Assembly (NCBI RefSeq): GCF_003061515.1
Contig: NZ_CP028924.1
Span: forward strand, 3,162,001-3,226,000
DNA: 64,000 bases
Source: Colwellia sp. Arc7-D
GTDB lineage: Bacteria; Pseudomonadota; Gammaproteobacteria; Enterobacterales; Alteromonadaceae
Direction: 5' to 3'
The stretch's first letter is position 1. The number at the start of each line of letters is the position of its first letter. Below, one piece after another: positions 1 to 10,000 of the stretch. The notes beneath the pieces are model-generated. The model had not been told where the DNA came from and did not search any database. It was given only the letters and a program-made list of their open reading frames with translations. Made by a program: the position numbers and the translations under genes.

Positions 1-1
1 A

Positions 2-1630
2 AAAAAAGCGAGTTTGGTGCAACAACAACGACCCAACTTATTTACCAACAACATAGCTAATATTCCTGCACAATCAACGGTGGTGGTAACATTAGATTTC
101 ATCATGCCGGTAACCTTTAACCTAAACCAGTTAAGCTTGAAACTACCGTTTGCCATGACCGCTCGTTATCAGAGCGAGAACTACCAAAAGTCTCCTGCGC
201 AACAACACACAGAATTTATACCTTCACAGGCGAGAGTACTCGCGAACAGCAAAGCATCAATAAATATAGTACTTAATGCCGGTGCTAGCGTTGCAACAAT
301 AACCAGTAATAGCCATAACATAAAAACTAAAGCGTTAACTGGCGATCAAGCTTCACACCTGATCACTCTAACTGAGGAACAAGCCATCGCAAATAGCGAC
401 TTTGAACTCAATTGGCAGCTTCAACCAAATCAAAAACCACAAGTCATTAGCTTTACTGAACAGGTTGGTAGTGAATACTTTACGTTATTAACCTTTTTCC
501 CACCGCCAGTTGATCAAACAACAACCTTAGCCCGTGACATTATTTTTATTATTGATACCTCAGGCTCTATGCAAGGAAGCTCTATGGTGCAAGCTAAGGC
601 TAGCTTGCAAGAAGCAATTTTAAAATTAAATACCAAAGATAGCTTCAACATTATCGCTTTCGACGACAGCGTTAAATTATTATTTCCAGACACAAATATG
701 GCTTCACCACGCAATATTGGCCAAGCACAGCAATTTATCAACAATTTGCAAGCAGATGGTGGCACTGAAATGTATCGCCCTCTTAGTCAAGCACTCGTCA
801 TGGCAAAAGCTCAGCAGCAAACAGTAAAGGCCATTCGACAAGTCATTTTTATTACTGATGGCGCTGTGGCTAATGAGTTTGAATTGATGCAGTTACTTGA
901 TGGTGCTCAACGGAACTTTCGTTTATTTACCGTTGGAATTGGCGCTGCACCCAATGGCTATTTTATGAAAAAAGCGGCGCAGTTCGGCCGAGGCAGTTAT
1001 GTCTTTATTAAAAATAATAATGAAGTTCAATCGCAAATGTCTGCTCTGATGAGCAAAATCAACCATCCGGCGATCACCAATATTGACTTAATGTTTGATA
1101 ACCAAGTTCACCAAGCAGTGGATGTTTACCCTAAAAGAATTGCTGATTTATACATAGGAGAGCCGTTGCAAATAGCAATAAAATCAAAGCTGCCTATTAC
1201 GAGAATACAAGTCATGGGAGATAGTGCTGAAAGCCCTTGGTATCAGCAAGTAATTATTGATGATAGTCATTCATCGCGAGGTATATCAACACTCTGGGCG
1301 CGGAGAAAAATTGAAAGTTTGCTAGATAGCTTAGTCACTGGAGCTGATAAACACCAAGTGAAATCACAGGTAATTTCAACCTCAATTGCTCACCAGACAT
1401 TATCACCTTATACCAGCTTTATTGCGGTTGAGAAACCAGCAGAGTTGTTGCCATTAACCGCTAAAAATAACGAAAACAATGCCAAACGACAAATGAATTC
1501 GTTAGCAAAAGCACATGAAAATTTAATGGTAGCAATGCCTAGAACAGCACTGGGTTGGCATCAACAACTACTGTTCGGTTTGTTATTAATGCTGTTAGCA
1601 CCATTGATACTGCGCATGTGGTCTAAATAG
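2..1630 (+). CDS. VIT/vWA-domain marine sortase target protein (5' end outside window)
   Basis: The reading frame is open from the window edge, so the N-terminal VIT domain is mostly missing; the TTG at 14 is only the first start-like codon, not a credible start. A von Willebrand A domain begins near residue 175 (counted from that TTG) and has the MIDAS sequence DTSGS near residue 180. The C-terminus has a short tripartite anchor: MPRTA at 508-512, a hydrophobic stretch, and a final RMWSK. This matches the family of marine proteobacterial sortase targets, whose cell-wall-like signal is a variant of LPXTG. The sortase gene starts 1 base after the stop codon, so the two are almost certainly co-transcribed and act as enzyme and substrate at the cell envelope. 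Family assignment is strong; the ligand and physiological role are unknown. Confidence 0.88.
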   Translation, partial: KKASLVQQQRPNLFTNNIANIPAQSTVVVTLDFIMPVTFNLNQLSLKLPFAMTARYQSENYQKSPAQQHTEFIPSQARVLANSKASINIVLNAGASVATITSNSHNIKTKALTGDQASHLITLTEEQAIANSDFELNWQLQPNQKPQVISFTEQVGSEYFTLLTFFPPPVDQTTTLARDIIFIIDTSGSMQGSSMVQAKASLQEAILKLNTKDSFNIIAFDDSVKLLFPDTNMASPRNIGQAQQFINNLQADGGTEMYRPLSQALVMAKAQQQTVKAIRQVIFITDGAVANEFELMQLLDGAQRNFRLFTVGIGAAPNGYFMKKAAQFGRGSYVFIKNNNEVQSQMSALMSKINHPAITNIDLMFDNQVHQAVDVYPKRIADLYIGEPLQIAIKSKLPITRIQVMGDSAESPWYQQVIIDDSHSSRGISTLWARRKIESLLDSLVTGADKHQVKSQVISTSIAHQTLSPYTSFIAVEKPAELLPLTAKNNENNAKRQMNSLAKAHENLMVAMPRTALGWHQQLLFGLLLMLLAPLILRMWSK

Positions 1631-1631
1631 C

Positions 1632-2267
1632 ATGGCTAACCTCACTAAAACCGTTAGAAAATTAGCGGCTGCAGCTTTATTAATTGTAGGTGGTTTTTTG
1701 TGTGTACAAGCGAGTTGGTTGCCAGCTAAAGCGTGGTTGTCACAACAATTAATTAAACATAGTTGGCAGCAATCAATATCAATAATGGCACAACAGAAAA
1801 TACGTGGACAAGATAATACCAACCCACATAGCCTAAGTAAGCCAATAGCCATTAAACCTTGGCCTTGGGCTGATACATTTCCAATTGCCGAACTGGTTTT
1901 TCAGCGTATAGATAAGAGTATTGTGGTATTAAATGGCGGTGACCCTACCACGTTAGCGTTTTCGGCTGGCGCTGTTGCGCCGTTTAATCAGCCTGCGGCC
2001 ATAAAGCCTTTTGTTGTTGCAGGTCACCGAGATAGTCACTTTGCATTTTTAGAGGATATTGCCATAAAAGATATAGTTTCTTTGGTCGATGCCCGAGGAA
2101 AAATGCAACACTATCAAGTAGAAAGTATTGATATAGTTGATGCTACTATCGGCCAATTTCCATTAGTTGCTGATGAGAGAAGTTTAGTGTTGATCACATG
2201 CTACCCTTTCAAAGGTATTACTAATAGCGCCGATGAACGTTATGTAATTACCGCACCCCCTTTGTGA
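1632..2267 (+). CDS. Marine proteobacterial class sortase
   Basis: A 211-residue protein with one N-terminal membrane anchor (about 10-30) followed by a sortase fold. The catalytic triad is visible: His132 in AGHRDSHF, Cys190 in LITCYPF, and Arg203 in DERYV. Sortases cut a C-terminal sorting motif and transfer the protein through a thioester. The only obvious substrate is the vWA protein encoded immediately upstream. Length and motifs fit the single-substrate sortases known from marine Gammaproteobacteria. What such a sortase attaches its target to in a Gram-negative envelope cannot be read from the sequence. Confidence 0.92.
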   Translation: MANLTKTVRKLAAAALLIVGGFLCVQASWLPAKAWLSQQLIKHSWQQSISIMAQQKIRGQDNTNPHSLSKPIAIKPWPWADTFPIAELVFQRIDKSIVVLNGGDPTTLAFSAGAVAPFNQPAAIKPFVVAGHRDSHFAFLEDIAIKDIVSLVDARGKMQHYQVESIDIVDATIGQFPLVADERSLVLITCYPFKGITNSADERYVITAPPL

Positions 2268-2354
2268 TAGCAATTGAAGTAAGTAAAAACTTTAACATTT
2301 GATCGCTATATTTTACGGGTAGATGACCTCTAAGCATTTAACAGTTTTTCAAAT

Positions 2355-3290
2355 TCAATAACCATTAACTTTACTCACTGCTTTAGGCACCTGCCCAGTT
2401 TCGCGAAAACTGATAATATTTTGAGCGACAATATCACAAGCACTATTGAGATTTGTTGGCGCAGATATGTGTGGTAAAATGGTGATGTCTGGGTGTTGCC
2501 AAAGTGCGCTATCAGCGTTGAGTGGCTCATGTTCAAAAACATCAAGTACCGCATGGTTAATATGGCCAGAGCTTAAAGCATCGAGTAAATCGTCGGTATT
2601 AATAATACCACCACGGGCAAAGTTAATAATCGCACTGCCTTGAGGTAACTTAGCTAATAAATCTTTATTAACAATCCATTTTGTTGCGGGGGTTAACGGT
2701 AATAAGCACACTAAAATATCACTTTGCGCTGCCATTTCTACTAATCCACTCTCTCCACTATAACAGCTAACATTGGCTATATTTTTAGCTGTTCGGCTCC
2801 AACCCATAACCTTAAAACCATTTATTTTCAGCTGCTTTGCACATGCTTGACCTAATTCTCCTAAACCAAGAATACCAATACGTCGTTCACTTGCAGGTAT
2901 AAGAGCATGCTGTAGCCAGTGCTTATCTTTTTGTTGCTTAGCATAACGCGGCATGTCTCGGTGCAAATATAAACTCCACGCTAATACGGCTTCAGACATG
3001 GCACTGCTTAGCATAGGATCAATTAATCGCACTACTTCAATCGGTGAATCTGTTAATGACTTCATTAAATGTTCAACGCCAGCCCAAACACTGTGCACCC
3101 ACGTTAAGTTTTCAAATTCTGCCAGTAGCTCTGGTTTAGGATTAGCAACAATAGCTAGCTTTACCTGTTTTTTTTCTACCGGCTTAATCTCAGAAAACGC
3201 CACAACATGCTCGTTAGGTAGTCGCTGATTAAGTGCCGCTAGCCAGATAATTTCTTCATGTTTGGGTAATTGATTTATAAATGGGATCAT
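2355..3290 (-). CDS. D-2-hydroxyacid dehydrogenase, glyoxylate/hydroxypyruvate reductase GhrA-like
   Basis: A 311-residue NAD(P)-dependent dehydrogenase. The Rossmann nucleotide-binding motif is GILGLGELGQ at about 138-147. The family's catalytic Arg, Glu and His are visible in FARGGI, FEHEPL and LPHISAP. Length and the C-terminal PHISAPTN segment resemble GhrA, which reduces glyoxylate and hydroxypyruvate in the cytoplasm. It stands alone, convergent with the sortase gene and divergent from the RIO kinase gene. The exact 2-oxoacid substrate cannot be fixed from sequence. Confidence 0.85.
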   Translation of the reverse strand: MIPFINQLPKHEEIIWLAALNQRLPNEHVVAFSEIKPVEKKQVKLAIVANPKPELLAEFENLTWVHSVWAGVEHLMKSLTDSPIEVVRLIDPMLSSAMSEAVLAWSLYLHRDMPRYAKQQKDKHWLQHALIPASERRIGILGLGELGQACAKQLKINGFKVMGWSRTAKNIANVSCYSGESGLVEMAAQSDILVCLLPLTPATKWIVNKDLLAKLPQGSAIINFARGGIINTDDLLDALSSGHINHAVLDVFEHEPLNADSALWQHPDITILPHISAPTNLNSACDIVAQNIISFRETGQVPKAVSKVNGY

Positions 3291-3432
3291 ATGGCTTTGC
3301 GTTCATGTAAAATAGATTTTATTATACTACCGTAAGATAATACTTAAACCAGACAATGTTTTAATCTATTGATAAGTAAAAAGTTATAATTTTGTTCTAT
3401 CTTCCCACGCCCAACTAAGGTATAACGGCGCT

Positions 3433-4299
3433 ATGAAAGTACCTAAACGAATACAGCCACTTGTTAATGATGGCCTAATAGACGAAGTAATAAGCCAATT
3501 AATGAGTGGAAAAGAAGCCACTGTTTATATGGTGCGTTGCGGCGATGACATTCGCTGCGCGAAAGTTTACAAAGAAGCCATTAAGCGCAGTTTTAAAAAA
3601 GCAGCGCAATATCAAGAAGGTAGAAAAAGTCGTAATAGCCGTCGTGCTAGAGCGATGGAGAAAGGATCTAAGTACGGTCGAGACCAACAAGAGTCAGCTT
3701 GGCAAAATGCTGAGGTTGACGCGCTATACCAACTAGCAGAAGCCGGTGTTCGCGTGCCACAACCTTTTGGTTGTTTCGATGGCGTATTATTGATGGAACT
3801 TGTTACGACTGACGACGGCGATGTAGCTCCACGCTTAAATGACGTAGTTATGCCAGCAGAGCAAGCAGAGGAAGATCACACCCTTGTTATGCATTACGTT
3901 AAGTTAATGCTTTGTGCAGGTATCATCCATGGTGATTTATCAGAGTTTAATGTTTTGGTTGATGATTACGGTCCAGTAATTATTGATCTGCCACAAGCTG
4001 TTGACGCCTCTGCCAATAATAATGCTAAAGCCATGTTAATGCGTGATGTTACGAATATGACCAACTATTACGGTCAATTTAGTCCCGCCTTAAAACAAAG
4101 TAAATATGGCCAAGAAATGTGGGCATTATTTGAATCCGGCGAACTAACACCAGAAACAAACCTAACAGGCTTTTTTGAAGAAGATACTGATGCAGCCGAT
4201 GTTGATACGGTTTTAGAAGAAATTAAAGCGGCATTTGAAGAAGAAGAAGCAAGAATAGAACGCATTAGTGATGCAAATGCGGTTGATAGTGAATATTAA
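3433..4299 (+). CDS. RIO1-like serine protein kinase (PA4780 type)
   Basis: A 288-residue atypical kinase. The nucleotide loop reads SGKEATVYMV near 27-36. The catalytic loop is IHGDLSEFNV near 165-174 and the metal-binding segment is IIDLPQ near 182, where RIO kinases have a conserved Asp. The C-terminal 50 residues are very acidic, as in other bacterial members. Bacterial RIO1-like proteins are cytoplasmic and have no well-defined substrate. The gene is monocistronic, with a hairpin about 30 bases after the stop. Confidence 0.88.
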   Translation: MKVPKRIQPLVNDGLIDEVISQLMSGKEATVYMVRCGDDIRCAKVYKEAIKRSFKKAAQYQEGRKSRNSRRARAMEKGSKYGRDQQESAWQNAEVDALYQLAEAGVRVPQPFGCFDGVLLMELVTTDDGDVAPRLNDVVMPAEQAEEDHTLVMHYVKLMLCAGIIHGDLSEFNVLVDDYGPVIIDLPQAVDASANNNAKAMLMRDVTNMTNYYGQFSPALKQSKYGQEMWALFESGELTPETNLTGFFEEDTDAADVDTVLEEIKAAFEEEEARIERISDANAVDSEY

Positions 4300-4325
4300 A
4301 TAAGTACACCCTGCTCTATAGTTTT

Positions 4326-4354
4326 GTGCATATGACGCCACTGCTCATATGCAC
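4326..4354. terminator. Hairpin between convergent RIO-kinase and YeiH-type genes
   Basis: A perfect 10-base inverted repeat (GTGCATATGA / TCATATGCAC) with a 9-base loop lies between two converging genes. There is no long T run on either side, so it may act as a bidirectional terminator or only as a 3'-end stabiliser. Confidence 0.55.
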
Positions 4355-4381
4355 ATTACTTATCTTTTTAAGTAAGGCTTG

Positions 4382-5368
4382 CTAGTAAAAAAACATAATT
4401 CCCATAATAATCAAACCAGCCAAAAAGAGGGTTTCGCTCGCCATTAATGCGACCGGCCGCCACCCAACAGACAGCACTTGTTTTAAAGATGTTTTAACAC
4501 CAATTGCTGCAATAGCAATAACTAATAAGTAACTCGATAGGCTTCGAATAATATCAATTAACCATGGTGGTAATACGTCAACATTTTTTAAAAATGCCAG
4601 TACGAAAAACATAATCAAAAAGCCAGGAATAAAGGCACTAACACCACCTGACATTTTACTGTTTTTTTCTTTAAAAACAAAAAACACCATCATCACAATC
4701 GGCATTAATAATGCGACTCTCAGCAATTTTATATAAGTTGCTACATCGCCTGCTTCAGGTGAAATACTGTAGCCTGCACCAACAACTTGCGCTACATCAT
4801 GAATAGCGCCGCCAATAAAAACCCCAGCCAACTCATCTGAAAATCCCAAGTAACTTGCCACAATAGGATAAAAAATCATAGATAATGTACTAAAGGTGGT
4901 AATACCTATCACGGTAAAGGCAAAGTACTTCTCTTGTGATTTATCGTTTGGCAAGACCGTAGAAATAGCCGCTGCCGCCGATACACCGCAAACAGCAACG
5001 GCGCCGCCAGACAACACGCCAAATACTTTCGATAAACCTAAGATACGGGCAAATAAAACGCCAAAAATTATCGTCAACACCATACTCACCATCACAATCA
5101 ATGGCGGTGTAATACCCAGTGAAACAATATCAGCAAAAGCAATGCGAACGCCGAGTAAACCCACACACAAACGCAGCAGTTCTCGTGAGCAAAAGTTAAC
5201 ACCGGCTTGGATAGTTGAATGGTTATAAAATGAATGTAGGCTCAAGCCCAGTAGCAACGCAAAAAGTATAATCGGTGCTTGATAACGCGTGGCAATAATA
5301 GTGGCGATAATAGCGATAATTGAGCATAAAGCGACACCTAGTATTTTAGCTTTAATATTGATTAGCAT
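4382..5368 (-). CDS. YeiH/UPF0324 family putative sulfate exporter
   Basis: A 328-residue inner-membrane protein with about ten hydrophobic segments. It has the family's typical stretches GGAVAVCGVSAAAAI, FIGGAIHDVAQVVGAG and AAIGVKTSL. The family (Cons_hypoth698, E. coli YeiH) is annotated as putative sulfate exporters, but direct transport data are sparse. It has no operon partner: the upstream 4-TM gene is separated by a strong terminator at 5481-5504. No LysR-type regulator, which often flanks yeiH, is present here. Confidence 0.82.
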   Translation of the reverse strand: MLINIKAKILGVALCSIIAIIATIIATRYQAPIILFALLLGLSLHSFYNHSTIQAGVNFCSRELLRLCVGLLGVRIAFADIVSLGITPPLIVMVSMVLTIIFGVLFARILGLSKVFGVLSGGAVAVCGVSAAAAISTVLPNDKSQEKYFAFTVIGITTFSTLSMIFYPIVASYLGFSDELAGVFIGGAIHDVAQVVGAGYSISPEAGDVATYIKLLRVALLMPIVMMVFFVFKEKNSKMSGGVSAFIPGFLIMFFVLAFLKNVDVLPPWLIDIIRSLSSYLLVIAIAAIGVKTSLKQVLSVGWRPVALMASETLFLAGLIIMGIMFFY

Positions 5369-5480
5369 TGTTCATTTAACCGGTGAATTTTTTTGTAAAA
5401 CAATAGCTAAAGTGTATCACCAACGATGGTTATATTAACTATTTACGAAGACTAAAAGTGACTAAAAGCAATTGAAACTA

Positions 5481-5504
5481 AAAAGCCTGCAAATGCAGGC
5501 TTTT
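5481..5504 (-). terminator. Rho-independent terminator of the 4-TM protein gene
   Basis: A 10-base perfect stem (AAAAGCCTGC / GCAGGCTTTT) with a 4-base loop. Read on the minus strand it ends in a T-rich tail, 39 bases after the stop codon at 5543. Confidence 0.85.
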
Positions 5505-5542
5505 ATATCAACACTATATCGATATTAAAAGTAACAACAAGG

Positions 5543-5992
5543 TTAAGTAAACCAGTTATTGTCTTTACCTTTTGCCGAAAAACGTACTAAAAGCAAGGCA
5601 ATAACAATGACCATAATAGGCATGACAGTACCGCCAGCTCCATACACTTCAAAAGAATTACTCATGAAAAATGAATGATACATTTGCACAATCACCGCAA
5701 TTAATGAAACCATAAACAAGTGATAGCATATGCGCTTTTTCATTAATAAAGCGACACTACCTAAAGCACCAGCAAAAACCGCAATAGTAAAAGCAATGGT
5801 TGCCCATAATGGTACTGAGCTATAAAGTGCTTGTTCTGCCATGGGTAACTCAGCGATCATTTCTGGTGTCATCATTATATGACCCACAAAAGCCATCACA
5901 CCGAGTAAGTTCCAAACTAATGCTAAAATAGCCGCCACTTTAAACCAATGAGGTAACGGGGGTTTTTCTGAAATCTGTGAGTTATCTGACAT
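5543..5992 (-). CDS. Uncharacterised four-helix membrane protein
   Basis: A 149-residue protein with four predicted membrane helices at about 17-37, 62-82, 88-107 and 120-138, and short polar ends. I do not recognise a catalytic or ligand motif. Similar small proteins in marine bacteria are often called 'sugar transporter' without evidence. The conserved look of its hydrophobic pattern, good start spacing and own terminator support a real gene. Neighbouring genes give no functional hint. Confidence 0.7.
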   Translation of the reverse strand: MSDNSQISEKPPLPHWFKVAAILALVWNLLGVMAFVGHIMMTPEMIAELPMAEQALYSSVPLWATIAFTIAVFAGALGSVALLMKKRICYHLFMVSLIAVIVQMYHSFFMSNSFEVYGAGGTVMPIMVIVIALLLVRFSAKGKDNNWFT

Positions 5993-6069
5993 ATTTAGTT
6001 CCTTATTTTTATAGTAATTTAGAATCTATTAATTGTCTGCTTTTAGTAAGAAGTTAGTATTAACTCTTT

Positions 6070-6732
6070 CTATTCACCCCATATATCTTTCGGCTTAAGC
6101 TTTAATACTTTACGCTCGCTAGGCTTACGCTCAACTTGTGTTTTATTAGGGTTAACATAAATTTTACTGGCATTTGCTTTAGCTGAATTGTAGTTTTTAT
6201 CGGCTAAAACTGTTTCCAGTTTATCTTTAATCTCTTCAACAACTGGCTTACTTACTTGCTCTTTAGCACGGCGTTGCACATGAAACTTTTTATCGATGCC
6301 TTGCATAAGGTTACGTAAAACTTGGTCTTTACATTCACGGTAATTTTTATGATCTGGCTTGCGAGAAAAGGCACTTAACTCTGGCTTATTTAACCGATAG
6401 TTTGCTAACGCCAAAATATCAATAATGTCTTCTGCTTTAAGGTTGAAAGCAATTTTAAGCTTGGTGAGAATAATATTATTGTTTAAGCGCTTTTCAGCTT
6501 TTGCAGGTTCGCCTTCTTTTTTACCGCGACGTTCATTAATAAAACCATTTAAAAATGCAGCAAATGTAGTGTCCGGACAATTGACATAAGCCGGATCTTC
6601 TTCTTTTTTTAACCAGTTACTGATTTGCTCGCGCGTTACGGTTAAGTCGCCGGCAGCAAAAATAGCCATAACCTTTTGATCGTTAAAATTAAAGGTGTAC
6701 CTGAGACGGCGTAAAACATCGTTATTAGTCAA
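6070..6732 (-). CDS. DUF1456 family protein (YehS-like) with basic C-terminal extension
   Basis: A 220-residue cytoplasmic protein with two DUF1456 units, at about 1-70 (starting MTNNDVLRRLRYTFNF) and about 84-150 (starting NNIILTKLKIAFNLK). E. coli YehS has roughly 155 residues; here a further 65-residue Lys-rich tail ends KPKDIWGE. The function of the family is not established. The gene is transcribed away from mfd. Confidence 0.82.
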   Translation of the reverse strand: MTNNDVLRRLRYTFNFNDQKVMAIFAAGDLTVTREQISNWLKKEEDPAYVNCPDTTFAAFLNGFINERRGKKEGEPAKAEKRLNNNIILTKLKIAFNLKAEDIIDILALANYRLNKPELSAFSRKPDHKNYRECKDQVLRNLMQGIDKKFHVQRRAKEQVSKPVVEEIKDKLETVLADKNYNSAKANASKIYVNPNKTQVERKPSERKVLKLKPKDIWGE

Positions 6733-7064
6733 AAAAATTCTCCAAATTCCAACGAGTTTCGCTGGTAGTTGTTACTGCTTCACGTAATAAATTTATTAAC
6801 GGTCAGTAACATATAGTGATTCAATTACGCGCTATTATACACGCTTTAAATAACCAGATCTTTACCTGCATGCGCAATTTCAAGTAAAAGCGTTAAAGCA
6901 TTAAATTTAGCGGTTAAAGTTCACCTAAAACTCATGTTAAGATATGAAGAACTTTAGTCTAAAACACATTTTAAATGCCCAGCAATAATGTTTTAGTTAA
7001 AATCATCGTTTAGATATATGTTTCCTATTCCATCATTTTCAACGCAATTAAATTACGAGCAGTT
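6733..7064. other. Intergenic region upstream of mfd
   Basis: 332 bases between divergent genes, AT-rich, presumably holding both promoters. I see no convincing operator, RNA gene or repeat. Confidence 0.5.
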
Positions 7065-10000
7065 ATGAGTAAAAATGTTAGTCTTTTCAATCCAGTATTA
7101 GCTAAAAGTCGTGGAAAAAGTGCCGATAAAAAAGTTTGGCAAAATCTACCGGGTAGTAGTGCCACTGTTGCTATATTTCATGGCGCTTTATCAACACAGC
7201 AACCTATACTTCTATTAACTCATGACACTCCTTCTGCACTGCGTTTAGAGCAAGAACTTGCCAGTTTAAATCGACAAGCCAAGCTACCTATATGCTTATT
7301 TCCTGACTGGGAGACATTACCCTATGATACTTTTTCACCGCATCAAGATATTATTTCTCAACGTTTAGCGACTTTATATCAATTATCACGCATGGATAAA
7401 GGTATTGTTATTGTGCCTATTTCCACCTTAATACAACGATTAGCGCCCAAGCAATATATTGAAGCGAATAGTTTAATCATCAAAAAAGGTGATAAAAAAG
7501 ATTTACATCAGCTAAGGCAAAGCTTAGAAGCTAGTGGTTACCGATGCGTTGAACAAGTAATGGAGCACGGTGAGTTCTCTGCCCGTGGCGCTATTCTCGA
7601 TATATTTCCGATGGGCAGTAACACGCCATTCAGGTTAGATTTTTTTGATGACGAAATTGACGAAATTCGTTTATTCGACCCAGAAAACCAGCGATCTAGC
7701 GATAAAGTTGATGGTATAAACTTATTACCCGCACATGAATTTCCAACCGACACGGATGGTACTAATTTGTTTCGCAGCCAATATCGCGAACAATTTACCA
7801 GTACCATAGATAAAGAATCTATTTATCATCAAGTTAGTAATGGTATTATGCCAGCGGGCATCGAATATTATTTACCGTTATTTTTTGAGCAAACCAACAC
7901 CTTATGTGATTATCTCGCCGAAAACACCTTGGTTATTATCAGTGGCGATATTGACAAATCTCTGAGCCATTATTGGACCGATATTAATTATCGTTATGAA
8001 GATCGCCGTTATGATCCAACCCGACCATTATTGCCGCCTGAACAGCTCTTTTTAAACAGTGAAGAACTCTACAGTGCTTTAAAACCCTTTGATCGCATCA
8101 ACTTAAAGCCTGAGATTAATGAAGAAGAAGTAAAAGCATCTCAAATACAGTTTGATGTTCATTCACTACCTGACTTAACCATAGATCATAAATTAAAACA
8201 GCCTTTTGAACTGCTTAATGGCTTTATCGCCAGCAAAGAAACCCCGAATAAACTGCTATTTGTCGCGGAAAGCCAAGGTCGACGTGAAAGTGTTTTAGAG
8301 TTACTAGAGCGAAATAAAATAAAGCCAAATATCTTTAGTACGATTGAAGAATTTGTTAACAGTGATGCGCCATTGGGTATAACTGTGAACGCTTTAAGTG
8401 CTGGTTTTATTTTTCAAGCTAAAGGCAGTGCGAAAAAAAATACCATCGCTTTAATCACAGAAGCTGAGTTACTTGGCGATCGTGTACGCCAAACTCGTCG
8501 TCGAAACAAACAACAAGAAATTCAAAACGACGCCATATTTAAAAACTTGGCTGAGCTTAGTATTGGGCAACCGGTGGTTCATATTGACCACGGTATTGGC
8601 CGCTATATGGGATTACAAACCATAGAAAATAGCGGCATTACTACAGAATTTTTAGTACTAAGTTACGCCAAAGAAGCCAAATTATATGTCCCTGTTGCTT
8701 CACTGCATTTAATTAGTCGCTACTCGGGCGCAGACGCCGAACACGCACCTTTGCATAAATTGGGTAACGACACTTGGAGCAAAGCCAAACAAAAAGCGGC
8801 TGAAAAAGTACGTGATGTTGCCGCTGAATTGTTAGATATTTACGCTAAACGCGCTAGTAATCATGGCTACAGCTTCAAACGTGATAAAGATGATTATCGC
8901 GCCTTTGCTGATAGTTTTGGCTTTGAAGAAACCTTTGATCAAGAACAAGCCATCAATGCTGTGATCAGCGACATGTTATCGCCAAAAGCAATGGACAGAT
9001 TAGTTTGTGGTGATGTGGGCTTTGGTAAAACCGAAGTGGCAATGCGCGCAGCATTTGTTGCCGTAAATGACGGTAAACAAGTGGCGATATTAGTGCCAAC
9101 TACCCTGCTCGCTCAGCAACATTACGAAAGTTTCCGTGATCGGTTCGCTAATTGGCCAATTAGCATAGAAGTGTTATCGCGCTTTAAAACCACCAAAGAA
9201 CAAAATGTGGTGATCAAAGACGTTGAATCTGGCCAAATCGATATCTTAATTGGCACCCATAAACTTTTGCAAAACAGCATCAAATATAAAGACTTAGGCT
9301 TACTAGTTGTTGATGAAGAACATAGATTTGGGGTTAAACAAAAAGAAAAGATAAAACAACTGCGTGCAAACGTCGATATTTTAACCTTAACCGCAACACC
9401 TATTCCGCGTACGTTAAACATGGCAATGGGCGGTATGCGCGACTTATCCATTATAGCGACACCACCAGCCAAACGCTTAGCGGTAAAAACCTTTGTTCGA
9501 CAACGCGACGACGCCTTAATTCGCGAGTCAATACTGCGTGAAGTTTTACGTGGTGGACAGGTTTATTTCTTACATAACAATGTCGACACTATAGATAAAA
9601 CAGCTGCCGACATACAAATACTGCTACCCGAAGCAAAAATAATAACCGCCCATGGACAAATGCGCGAACGCGAACTTGAACGTGTCATGAGCGACTTTTA
9701 CCACCAACGATATAACGTTTTAGTTTGTACCACGATTATAGAAACCGGTATTGATATTCCGAGTGCTAACACGATCATTATGGATCGTGCTGATCATCTC
9801 GGTTTAGCACAATTGCATCAATTACGCGGACGCGTTGGTCGCTCACACCATCAAGCTTATGCTTATTTATTAACGCCACATGAAAAAAGCATGACTAAAG
9901 ATGCGAAAAAACGCCTTGAAGCTATCGCATCATTAGAAGACTTAGGTGCTGGCTTTACGTTAGCTACCCACGATTTAGAAATTCGTGGCGCGGGTGAGTT

